Part shown: piece after piece, positions 1-7,400 of the stretch
Layout: each line of letters starts with the position of its first letter
How positions within the stretch are numbered: position 1 is the stretch's first letter
From: an uncultured Anaerobutyricum sp.
GTDB lineage: Bacteria; Bacillota; Clostridia; Lachnospirales; Lachnospiraceae
Length of the DNA: 10,799 nucleotides
NCBI GenBank assembly: GCA_934317185.1
Contig: CAKREJ010000050.1
Span: forward strand, 1 to 10,799
Reading direction: 5' to 3'
Made by a program: the position numbers and the translations under genes
The notes under the pieces: generated by a model
What the model saw: only the letters and a program-made list of their open reading frames with translations
What the model was told of the DNA's origin: nothing
Databases searched by the model: none

Positions 1-15
1 CCTCGCGAATATACT

Positions 16-32
16 TAAGTCTGACAGACTTA
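16..32. promoter_or_regulatory. 17-base perfect palindrome, candidate operator
   Basis: TAAGTCTGACAGACTTA reads the same on both strands apart from its single central base. It covers about +4 to +20 of the predicted minus-strand transcript from the promoter at 43-71, a usual place for a repressor site. A single-base loop is too tight for a good RNA hairpin, so a dimeric DNA-binding protein fits better. The regulated gene lies beyond the left edge. I cannot name the regulator. Confidence 0.45.
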
Positions 33-42
33 CAACGAGTCT

Positions 43-71
43 ATACTATCAGAAATCAAAACAAATTGCAA
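43..71 (-). promoter_or_regulatory. sigma-A-like promoter reading out of the left edge
   Basis: On the minus strand TTGCAA (71-66) is followed after exactly 17 bases by TAGTAT (48-43). A TG one base upstream of the -10 box gives an extended -10. Transcription would start near 36 and run left into a gene outside the window. It lies downstream of gerW, so it separates that operon from the next transcription unit. Confidence 0.5.
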
Positions 72-120
72 GGAAAAGTTTTAAAAATCTTCACTTTTTT
101 ATTTCTAATACGGTAAACTC

Positions 121-558
121 TTACAGATTCTCCTCAACATCTACCACAGAAGCTTCTGCCTGTGCCGCTTTATTTACAGCCGCTTCTACTTCCGGATCGA
201 CCTTTTTCTCCGGCGAATCTCCCTTAATCAGTGAAACAACCTTGTTCACAGCATCCGGCACCATATCAAGAACCTTTGTTATTGCATCCTGATCACGGAT
301 ATTCACAAGCTTAGTCTGTCCATTATGAATGACTAAAATAGCACTTGGGGACATCTTACCACCAATTCCTCCACCTGCACTGTTTCCTTTTTCTTTATTA
401 AAAGCTCCTGCTCCCATTCCAAAGGAAATATCTACAAGCGGCAGAATAATCGTATCTCCGATTACCTGTGGTTCTCCTACAACGGTCTTAGATGATAATA
501 CATGGTCCATTCCACTAAATAAAGAATTCACTGTTGTATCAAAGTTTTGCTTATCCAT
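121..558 (-). CDS. ytfJ: GerW / YtfJ family sporulation protein
   Basis: The 145-residue protein matches the GerW (YtfJ) family. It has a conserved core at about residues 27-100, with GEPQVIGDTIILPL followed by a glycine-rich stretch (GMGAGAF ... GGGIGGKMSPSAILVI, about 47-76). A variable acidic, alanine-rich tail follows. In Bacillus subtilis the homologue is a forespore-expressed protein needed for normal spore germination; its biochemical role is unknown. There is no signal peptide or membrane segment, so it should be cytosolic. The ATG start at 558 is preceded by AGGAGG at 7 bases. The stop of the DUF2953 gene is only 15 bases upstream, so the two genes are almost certainly co-transcribed, as ytfI and ytfJ are in Bacillus. 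The family call is firm; the exact role in this organism is inferred. Confidence 0.9.
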   Translation of the reverse strand: MDKQNFDTTVNSLFSGMDHVLSSKTVVGEPQVIGDTIILPLVDISFGMGAGAFNKEKGNSAGGGIGGKMSPSAILVIHNGQTKLVNIRDQDAITKVLDMVPDAVNKVVSLIKGDSPEKKVDPEVEAAVNKAAQAEASVVDVEENL

Positions 559-573
559 AGTATGCCCTCCTGT

Positions 574-1542
574 TTAACCTGAAATGATATTTTTTATCAT
601 TGCTCTTACGCTTTTTTCTTTTAATATAGAAACAACCAGAACAAGTATATATCCCAGTCGAATTCTTCCTCTTCCCTCACACTGTGCCTCAAACATCCTG
701 CGTTCAAAATTCGGATATAAAGAAAAGCTCTCTCCGTACTTCGGATAAAATATCGCTGCTATTCCGGTAATATATCCTGTATCTGCCGGATCAGAAAAAC
801 CAAAAGCGAGTGTTCCTTTCAGTTTTTGTGGAAAAATATGCTTAAAAAGACGGATAATCTTATCCCTTCCCAGCTCCAGCCACTCTCTCCACGGGAGTTT
901 ATCTAAATTAGACTTTGCATCTTTCAGGCTTTTTATTCTGTCTTTACTCTTTTTAAAAAAAGAACGTTTTTGCTTTACAGATTTTCTTACTTTGTCTTTC
1001 ACCGGATCTTCTTTCGGTAATTCCTTATGCGAACTCTCATCCTTTACACTTTCTTCCGGAATATTCTCCTGATGCAAACTTCCTTCTGACGCTTTTTCTT
1101 TAAGAATCTCTTCTTTATTACTCTCTGTTACAGAGACTTTCTGTTCCGATATTGTAACAGGCAGTTCTTTGTCTGGCTTTTTTTCTTTGTCCTCTTTTTT
1201 CTGGCTTTTCTTCTTCCTGTTCTCTTTATCTTTTTTACGTTTTTCCTGTGCTTTTTCTGTCTTTTTCTTTTGCTTTTCAAGAAATTCCTTTTGATTTCCG
1301 GCAACCTGATGACCAAGTATTCTCATTCGATAATCAAATACCTTTTCTATGTAACTGGCCTTAAAATAAAAAAGCCAGCACAGCCAGGTAACCCTTATCG
1401 AAAACTCAGGCGAAACCTGCTCTCCCTTTTCCAAGCTAAAAGAATAGCGGAGAGGTACCAGCAGCACGAGCAGTAAAACTCCGACAAATAACAGGAGCAG
1501 TATTCCAAGTATTTTCAATAATATCATTAATACATGCAGCAC
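574..1542 (-). CDS. DUF2953 membrane protein (YtfI-like)
   Basis: The 322-residue protein has an N-terminal membrane helix (about residues 5-31). A very Lys/Glu-rich, low-complexity stretch follows (about 84-212). The C-terminal DUF2953 core begins near 242 (GTLAFGFSDPADTGYITGIAAIFYP). A second hydrophobic segment (about 297-307) lies near the end. The start is GTG at 1542, supported by AGGAGG six bases upstream; the first ATG is only six codons in, so the choice matters little. The family has no known function but is widely linked to the neighbouring GerW gene in spore formers, which is the order seen here. The charged middle looks like an enlarged, probably disordered linker compared with the shorter Bacillus protein. 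It lies 15 bases from the genes on both sides. Confidence 0.85.
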   Translation of the reverse strand: MLHVLMILLKILGILLLLFVGVLLLVLLVPLRYSFSLEKGEQVSPEFSIRVTWLCWLFYFKASYIEKVFDYRMRILGHQVAGNQKEFLEKQKKKTEKAQEKRKKDKENRKKKSQKKEDKEKKPDKELPVTISEQKVSVTESNKEEILKEKASEGSLHQENIPEESVKDESSHKELPKEDPVKDKVRKSVKQKRSFFKKSKDRIKSLKDAKSNLDKLPWREWLELGRDKIIRLFKHIFPQKLKGTLAFGFSDPADTGYITGIAAIFYPKYGESFSLYPNFERRMFEAQCEGRGRIRLGYILVLVVSILKEKSVRAMIKNIISG

Positions 1543-1557
1543 CTTTTTCCTCCTGTT

Positions 1558-1875
1558 TTAAAACTTCTCCAGATATTCCTTCATCTCATAGATACAATTA
1601 TTATTATACCCTTCCTGCACAAGTTTTAATACGATCTCATAAGCTTCTTTTATCGAGCCTGCAATACCAAGCAATCTCAGATCATTATTCTGATAGAACT
1701 TCTGCCGCAGCTCTCTTGATGAAAGAACATACATGATCGTATCTCCGCTACAGGAAGTGGTGATTCCATACCAGAGTCCTTTCTTCCATATAAAAGGATG
1801 GCGGACTCCCCGCAATATACCCTTCGCATCGTGGGAAATCGTCTCCCCGATTATGATGTTTTCTGATATAGTCAC
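1558..1875 (-). CDS. hypothetical protein in the sporulation-linked cluster
   Basis: I do not recognise this 105-residue protein. It has no membrane segment, signal peptide or metal motif. The middle (about residues 24-50, with HPFIWKKGLWYGI and SCSGDTIMYVLSS) looks like beta strands, and the second half (about 54-103) looks mainly helical. The start is GTG at 1875, with GGGAGG about eight bases upstream; no internal Met precedes the conserved-looking region. It lies 22 bases after the rhomboid-like gene and 15 bases before the DUF2953 gene on the same strand, so it is very likely translated from one shared mRNA. The ribosome site, spacing and normal amino-acid content argue for a real gene. 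A role in sporulation or envelope is guessed from the neighbours only. Confidence 0.75.
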   Translation of the reverse strand: MTISENIIIGETISHDAKGILRGVRHPFIWKKGLWYGITTSCSGDTIMYVLSSRELRQKFYQNNDLRLLGIAGSIKEAYEIVLKLVQEGYNNNCIYEMKEYLEKF

Positions 1876-1897
1876 TAAGACCGCCTCCCATCTCCTT

Positions 1898-2713
1898 TTA
1901 CTTTATATGGGTATGTGTAAATAAATGTTCGTTACAATACTCATAATTACCGTTACACTTTGAACAATAACGGAATTCCAAGTTCGGATCATCAAGCTCT
2001 GTCTTTCCGCACACCGCACATTTGTGTCGATATGGCTTGTTTGATGCTACAGAAGATGCTTTACGATACGCTCTTTTTCTTTGAATCTCCCGTGGAGAAA
2101 CTTTTTTATAATTCCTTGAAGAAATATAAAATAAAAGAAAGTTTAACAAGCTGACTGCAATCGCCACTTTAGATCCTATATTTCCAACTACAAAATTATA
2201 CGCTAAAAGTGCAACATCCACCCACGCCAGCCACTTTACCTTCACCGGCACGATTCCATAAAGATATACTCTCATCTCCGGAAAAATCGTTGCATATGCT
2301 AAAAACATCGACAGATTCAAATAAAATGTATCCATAAAAATCATGGTAGATGGGTAAATAAAATATACAACAAATGACGCTATGATCGTTGCGAGCACTC
2401 CCAGCAAAATATACATATTAAATCGGAATGCTCCCCATACCTGCACCAGAGATTCACCGATAGAATAATAAAACATCAATACAAATATAATAAAAATTAT
2501 ATTGGCATTCGGCGGTACAATAAGGAAACCAAGCAGTCTCCATACCTCTCCTCTTAATACAAGATAAGGGTTTAAAGCAACATATACATAATAGCCTCCC
2601 CTCGTTATAATATTAAGCACCGCTCCTATTGCGTATAACATTACAATATATAACGGCAGGTTACGTATCGCATATCTTCCGAATTTACGTTCCAGCTTAT
2701 CTAGCCAGTTCAT
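1898..2713 (-). CDS. rhomboid-like multi-pass membrane protein with C-terminal zinc ribbon
   Basis: The 271-residue protein has about six membrane helices (near residues 18-36, 71-88, 100-120, 127-143, 160-177 and 181-197). The loop with NPYLVLRGEVWRLLGFLIVPP resembles the rhomboid/Der1 superfamily first-loop signature. A cytosolic tail follows with Cys232-x2-Cys235 and Cys250-x2-Cys253, plus Cys260, His263, His267 and His269, which suggests one or two zinc sites. The rhomboid protease motif GxSG in helix 4 is not seen (the matching stretch reads YLNLSMFLAYA), and helix 6 lacks the catalytic histidine. I therefore think it is an inactive rhomboid-like protein that binds or holds other proteins. 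The ATG start at 2713 has AGGAGG six bases upstream. It is the first gene of the tight four-gene cluster ending in gerW. Confidence 0.75.
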   Translation of the reverse strand: MNWLDKLERKFGRYAIRNLPLYIVMLYAIGAVLNIITRGGYYVYVALNPYLVLRGEVWRLLGFLIVPPNANIIFIIFVLMFYYSIGESLVQVWGAFRFNMYILLGVLATIIASFVVYFIYPSTMIFMDTFYLNLSMFLAYATIFPEMRVYLYGIVPVKVKWLAWVDVALLAYNFVVGNIGSKVAIAVSLLNFLLFYISSRNYKKVSPREIQRKRAYRKASSVASNKPYRHKCAVCGKTELDDPNLEFRYCSKCNGNYEYCNEHLFTHTHIK

Positions 2714-2750
2714 GGCACTCCTCCTTTAAATTTTTATGATATAAACATCA

Positions 2751-2771
2751 GCAGCCGGAAATTCCGGCTGC
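2751..2771 (-). terminator. GC-rich hairpin after corA
   Basis: GCAGCCGG and CCGGCTGC form a perfect 8-pair stem around AAATT, seven bases after the corA stop. The following minus-strand sequence (TGATGTTTATATC) is only partly T-rich. It may be a leaky terminator or an mRNA 3'-end stabiliser that lets some transcripts run on into the rhomboid-like gene. I see no good separate promoter in the 65-base gap. Confidence 0.45.
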
Positions 2772-2778
2772 ATCCTGT

Positions 2779-3717
2779 TTATTTAAAATGTTTATTTTTT
2801 GCGATAATCGCTCCGGCAATCAAAGTAAGCAATATAGAAATTCCTACGACGATCCAGAATCCATAAGGATTGTTTGCAAAAGGAATCCCGCTGACATTCA
2901 TACCAAGTGCACTTGTAACAATTGTCGGTATTGTGAGCACAATCGTAATGACAGACAAGAACTTCATTGCGATATTTAAGTTATTCGATATAACGGAGGC
3001 AAATGCATCCATCGTTCCACTTAAAATATCACTGTATATCTTCGCCATCTCAATTGCCTGTTTATTCTCAATAATAACATCCTCTAAGAGTTCTTCATCG
3101 TCTTCATAGCGTGGAATAGACGTATTACGCATCAGCTTCTCAAGAACAACTTCATTCCCTCGTAAAGATGTCGTAAAATACACAAGGCTCTTTTCAAGAT
3201 CAAGCATCTCTATCAATTCCTGATTTCTCTGGGAAATATGAAGTTTCTTCTCCACTTCATCACTCTTCTTATCAATAATCTTCAGATACTGTAAAAACAT
3301 GGTCGCATTACGATAAAGCATCTGATAGATAAAACGAGTTCTCTTAAACGTATAAAAATCCTTCACTCTTCCATCCATAAATATGGTCAGGACCGGTGAA
3401 TCTACAAGACAGACTGTAAATATATATTTGTCTGTGAATATAATACCAAATGGTATCGTATAAAAATATTCTTTCCCTTTACGTTCTTCTATTGTTGGAA
3501 TATCCAGAATGATTAATGTATAATTCTCCTCCACCTGTATACGGGAACGTTCTTCCTCATCCAAAGGGCTTTTTAAATCATCAACATCAATGTTAAACTG
3601 TTCTGCTGTGGTACTTAGTTCTTCCGTCGTGGGATTAGTAAGAGCTATCCAGCATCCTTCCTCTGCCACTGCAACTTTGTGAATACCTGAATCAGTCGTT
3701 TTAAAAATTCTTATCAT
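2779..3717 (-). CDS. corA: CorA family magnesium/divalent metal transporter
   Basis: CorA proteins are pentameric inner-membrane channels that carry Mg2+ (some carry Co2+ or Ni2+) into the cell. This 312-residue protein has the usual layout. There is a cytosolic alpha/beta domain (about 1-125), a long helical funnel (about 126-250), membrane helix 1 (about 252-271) ending in the signature Gly-Met-Asn at 272-274, and membrane helix 2 (about 287-305) with a short basic tail. The GMN motif is intact, which supports transport activity. I chose ATG 3717 because AAAGAGG lies seven bases upstream; an upstream TTG at 3735 would add six residues but has no ribosome site. The gene has its own consensus promoter at 3834-3862 and a leader of about 110 bases that contains a terminator-like hairpin. 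The metal carried cannot be read from sequence. Confidence 0.92.
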   Translation of the reverse strand: MIRIFKTTDSGIHKVAVAEEGCWIALTNPTTEELSTTAEQFNIDVDDLKSPLDEEERSRIQVEENYTLIILDIPTIEERKGKEYFYTIPFGIIFTDKYIFTVCLVDSPVLTIFMDGRVKDFYTFKRTRFIYQMLYRNATMFLQYLKIIDKKSDEVEKKLHISQRNQELIEMLDLEKSLVYFTTSLRGNEVVLEKLMRNTSIPRYEDDEELLEDVIIENKQAIEMAKIYSDILSGTMDAFASVISNNLNIAMKFLSVITIVLTIPTIVTSALGMNVSGIPFANNPYGFWIVVGISILLTLIAGAIIAKNKHFK

Positions 3718-3786
3718 GAGACTTACCTCTTTCAACAGTTTATCGTATCCCGGCCAGCACTCTCCTTATCTTGACAAAACGAAAGA

Positions 3787-3809
3787 AAGAGTCCGTTTCG
3801 CGGACTCTT
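3787..3809 (-). terminator. hairpin in the corA leader: LysM-gene terminator and possible corA attenuator
   Basis: AAGAGTCCG and CGGACTCTT make a perfect 9-pair stem around a five-base loop. On the minus strand it is followed by a T-rich run (TCTTTCGTTTTG), as in a rho-independent terminator. It lies about 70 bases after the LysM gene stop and so can end that transcript. It also lies downstream of the corA promoter start site (about 3827), so corA mRNA must pass through it. Confidence 0.7.
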
Positions 3810-3833
3810 ATATGACTGAAACCGTTTGATTTT

Positions 3834-3862
3834 ATTATAAGAAATATCTAATACTTTGTCAA
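3834..3862 (-). promoter_or_regulatory. perfect-consensus sigma-A promoter for corA
   Basis: On the minus strand TTGACA (3862-3857) and TATAAT (3839-3834) both match the consensus exactly, separated by the ideal 17 bases. Transcription should start near 3827, giving corA a leader of about 110 bases. It lies in the gap just after the LysM gene stop. Confidence 0.85.
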
Positions 3863-3880
3863 ACGCATTTATATTATTTT

Positions 3881-4267
3881 TTATTCTTTTTTTGTCTGTT
3901 CTTTTCTTGCAGGTACAAGAAGAATTGTTCCGGCTGGCACTTTCAGATTATACAAAATACGATTGATCTTCGCAAGCTCTTCAAAACGCATTGATACATT
4001 TTTTAGTATTTTTTCTAGTGTATCTCCTTCCTTTACTACATAAGGGCGAAAGTCCAGCTTTCCCTGTCCACGGCAATCCGGTACACAGATTTCTTCCCCC
4101 GGCTGCAGATTATATATATCTACAAAAGGATTGCGGTCTAATAATTCTCTTACTCTGCAGTGATATTTTTGTGCAATAGAATATAGCGTATCTCCTTTTT
4201 TTACCACATATACCGGACCTGGACATTTCTTTTTGTCGCATATGTTTACATAAACTTTTTCACTCAT
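3881..4267 (-). CDS. small protein with two LysM domains
   Basis: The 128-residue protein carries two LysM repeats, at about residues 18-63 (YVVKKGDTLYSIAQKY ... LQPGEEICVP) and 76-119 (YVVKEGDTLEKILKN ... VPAGTILLVP). LysM domains bind N-acetylglucosamine polymers such as peptidoglycan. There is no signal peptide, membrane segment or catalytic domain. Such bare LysM proteins in spore formers often assemble on the developing spore from the mother-cell side, as SafA does, but that is inferred. Five cysteines (10, 15, 37, 61, 65) are many for this size and could form crosslinks. I chose ATG 4267 because AAGGA lies nine bases upstream; a TTG start at 4339 would add 24 residues without a ribosome site and would run over the candidate promoter. 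It is divergent from the giant activase gene. Confidence 0.82.
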   Translation of the reverse strand: MSEKVYVNICDKKKCPGPVYVVKKGDTLYSIAQKYHCRVRELLDRNPFVDIYNLQPGEEICVPDCRGQGKLDFRPYVVKEGDTLEKILKNVSMRFEELAKINRILYNLKVPAGTILLVPARKEQTKKE

Positions 4268-4296
4268 AAATGCTCTTCCTTTTTCTTCCTCAATTA

Positions 4297-4324
4297 TAAA
4301 ATATGATGCAATTACAGAAGATGT
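4297..4324 (-). promoter_or_regulatory. candidate SigE/SigK-type sporulation promoter for the LysM gene
   Basis: On the minus strand CATATTTTA (4305-4297) fits the CATAnnnTA -10 box shared by the mother-cell factors SigE and SigK. An AC pair lies 17 bases upstream (4324-4323), as expected for SigK. A sigma-A TATAAT overlaps it (4298-4293) but has no -35 partner at 16-18 bases. The motif is short, so chance is possible. Confidence 0.35.
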
Positions 4325-4360
4325 GCCCTTGATACCCAAATATCTTTTTTTAGAAATTTG

Positions 4361-4389
4361 TTGTATTTTACGACCAACTCGTTTATAAT
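4361..4389 (+). promoter_or_regulatory. sigma-A promoter for the giant activase gene
   Basis: TTGTAT and TATAAT are separated by exactly 17 bases, with an exact -10 match. Transcription should start near 4396, leaving a leader of about 66 AT-rich bases before the ATG. I see no riboswitch or terminator hairpin in that leader. Confidence 0.7.
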
Positions 4390-4441
4390 GGTTTGGATAT
4401 TTGGAAAATTACTTACCTTATTATTAATATATTTTTTACTA

Positions 4442-4453
4442 AAGGAGATGATT
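4442..4453 (+). promoter_or_regulatory. extended ribosome binding site of the giant gene
   Basis: AAGGAGATGATT matches 10 of 12 bases of the full anti-16S-tail complement AAGGAGGTGATC. The GGAG core is 14 bases from the ATG at 4462, longer than usual. An in-frame TGA at 4453-4455 excludes an earlier start, and the first ATPase motif begins at residue 6, so this start is secure. Confidence 0.7.
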
Positions 4454-4461
4454 GAATAATC

Positions 4462-7400
4462 ATGAAACACGCATTAGGAATTGATATTGGTTCTACTACA
4501 GTGAAAGTAACGGTTATTGATGAGAGCCATACTATCCTTTTTTCAGATTACAAACGACATTTTGCAAATATTAAAGGTACATTACAGACTTTATTATCTG
4601 AAGCCAGAGCAAAGCTTGGCAACCTTACAATTCATCCAACGGTAACCGGTTCCGGAGGGATGTCTATTTCAGAGTATTTACATATTCCGTTTTGTCAGGA
4701 AGTAGTCTGTGTGGCGAATGCATTACAGGACTACGAGCCTAAAACAGATGTTGCAATTGAACTTGGCGGTGAAGACGCCAAGATTATTTATTTTAATAAC
4801 GGAATCGAACAGCGTATGAATGGCGTATGTGCCGGTGGTACCGGTTCTTTTATTGACCAGATGGCCAGTCTTTTACAGACAGATGCCACCGGTCTTAACG
4901 AATATGCCCGTGATTACGATACACTTTATCCGATTGCCGCCCGTTGTGGTGTTTTTGCAAAATCTGATATTCAGCCTTTAATCAACGAAGGTGCCACAAA
5001 AGAGAATCTTGCTGCTTCTATTTTTCAGGCAGTAGTAAATCAGACAATCAGTGGTCTTGCCTGTGGCAAGCCGATCAAAGGATATGTTGCTTTTCTCGGT
5101 GGGCCGCTTCATTTTATGCCGGAATTAAAGAATGCTTTTATCCGTACTTTAAATCTGGATGAAGAGCACATCATCGATCCTCCGTACTCACATCTTTTTG
5201 CTGCAAAGGGTGCTGCTCTTAATGCAAAGGAAGAATGCTTTTTTACAATGGATGAGCTTTTAAAAGAATTTGAATCTGACATAAAGCTTGCTGTAGAAGT
5301 GGAACGTATGGAGCCTCTTTTTAAAGATGAACAGGAATATGATGCATTTATCAAAGAGCATAATCAGTTCAAAGTAAAAAAGGCAGATCTGGCTACTTAC
5401 AGCGGTAAATGTTATCTTGGTATTGATGCCGGTTCTACCACAACAAAGCTTGCTTTAGTCGGAGAAGACGGTTCTCTCCTATACCGTTTCTATGATAATA
5501 ATAACGGAAGTCCGTTAAATACAACGATTCGTGCGATGAAGGAATTAAAAGAACTTCTTCCTCCTTCTGCTAAGATTTCCGGTTCCTGTTCTACCGGTTA
5601 CGGTGAGGCATTGATCAAAGCTGCACTCCAGCTCGACCACGGAGAAGTAGAAACGATGGCACACTATTATGCCGCTGCTTTCTTTGAACCGGATGTGGAC
5701 TGTATCTTAGATATCGGCGGACAGGATATGAAATGTATCAAAATCCGCAATCATGCCGTAGATAATGTTCTTTTAAACGAGGCCTGTTCCTCCGGATGTG
5801 GTTCCTTCATTGAGACTTTTGCCAAATCCTTAAACTATTCTGTTGCCGATTTTGCCAAAGTCGCTTTATTTGCCCCATCCCCAATTGACTTAGGTTCTCG
5901 CTGTACCGTATTTATGAACTCCAAAGTAAAACAGGCACAAAAAGAGGGAGCAAGTGTTGGTGATATTTCAGCCGGTCTTGCTTATTCTGTTATCCGTAAT
6001 GCCTTATTAAAAGTTATTAAGCTTACTGATCCAAAGCAGCTTGGCACAAAGATCGTAGTACAGGGCGGTACTTTCTATAATGATGCTGTCCTTCGCAGTT
6101 TTGAGCGTATATCCGGCTGTCATGCCGTTCGTCCGGATATTGCCGGTATCATGGGAGCATTTGGTGCCGCTTTAATTGCAAGGGAACGAGAAGATGAAAC
6201 CGGTGATACAAAGATGCTCTCCATTGATGAGATCATCCATCTTGAATACACTACTTCCATGAGTCGCTGCCAGGGATGTAACAATCACTGTATTCTTACG
6301 ATTAATAAGTTTAACAATGACCGACAGTTCATTTCCGGTAACCGTTGCGAGCGTGGTCTTGGACTTGAGAAAAATCACGAACATGTACCAAACCTTTATG
6401 AATATAAATATAAACGCATCTTCGGATATAAATCTTTAAAACCTGAAGAAGCAAAACGTGGGGTTATCGGTATTCCAAGAGTGTTAAATATGTATGAGAA
6501 CTATCCATTCTGGCATACATTTTTCACAAATCTTTCTTTCCGGGTTATACCTTCTCCAAAGTCATCCAGAAAGATTTATGAGCTTGGTATCGAATCGATT
6601 CCAAGTGAATCTGAGTGTTATCCTGCTAAGATTGCACACGGACATGTTATGTGGTTACTGCAAAAGGGAATTCAGACTATTTTTTATCCTTGTGTTCCTT
6701 ATGAAGAGAATCAAATGCAGGGTTCTAACAACCATTACAACTGTCCTATTGTAACTTCTTATGCAGAAAATATTAAAAATAACATGGAAGAGCTTCGTGA
6801 TCCAAATGTTCTTTTTATGAATCCATTCCTGGCACTTGATAATGAAGAGGCTTTAAAAGTACGTTTGTACGATGAATTATCGAAACATTTTGATGTGACA
6901 AAAGAAGAAATCAACCATGCCGTCGAGGAAGCATATAAAGAAGCCGCACAGGTAAGAAAAGATGTGCAGGCAAAGGGAGAAGAAACCCTTGCATACCTTG
7001 CTGAAACCGGTAAAATGGGTATCGTTCTCTGTGGCCGGCCATACCATATCGATCCGGAAATCAACCACGGTATTCCGGAATTGATCAATTCTTTCGGTAT
7101 TGCTGTACTAAGCGAGGATTCCATCTGCCATTTAGGCCATGTGGAACGTCCGTTAATCGTATCTGACCAGTGGATGTATCATTCTCGTCTGTATGCTGCA
7201 GCAAACTATGCGAAAAAGAATAAACAGCTTGAAGTCATTCAGCTTAATTCCTTCGGCTGTGGTCTTGATGCTGTAACAACCGACCAGGTAAATGACATCA
7301 TGACTAATTCCGGACGTATTTACACTGTTCTTAAGATTGATGAGGTTAACAACTTAGGTGCTGCCAGAATCCGTATTCGTTCTCTGATTGCTGCGGTAAA

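Noticed and set aside
72..112. A/T-rich inverted repeat after gerW (AAAAGT ... ACTTTT) as a terminator
   Set aside because: There are almost no G-C pairs and the loop is long; such pairings arise by chance in AT-rich DNA.
3718..3735. TTG start giving corA six more residues
   Set aside because: No ribosome site lies at the right distance from the TTG, while AAAGAGG is seven bases before ATG 3717.
3718..3880. M-box magnesium riboswitch before corA
   Set aside because: The leader is only about 110 bases and I see none of the conserved multi-helix M-box core; only one simple hairpin is present.
4268..4339. TTG start giving the LysM protein 24 more residues
   Set aside because: No ribosome site, and the extra segment covers the candidate promoter. 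ATG 4267 has AAGGA nine bases upstream.
4448..4459. Three-codon open frame (ATG ATT GAA TAA) just before the giant gene, as a leader peptide
   Set aside because: The ribosome-site core touches its ATG with no spacer, so initiation there is unlikely. The sequence is better read as an extended ribosome site for ATG 4462.
6494..7124. Open frames of 60-120 codons in other frames inside the giant gene
   Set aside because: They lie wholly inside a well-supported conserved gene and have no recognisable domains, so they are shadows.
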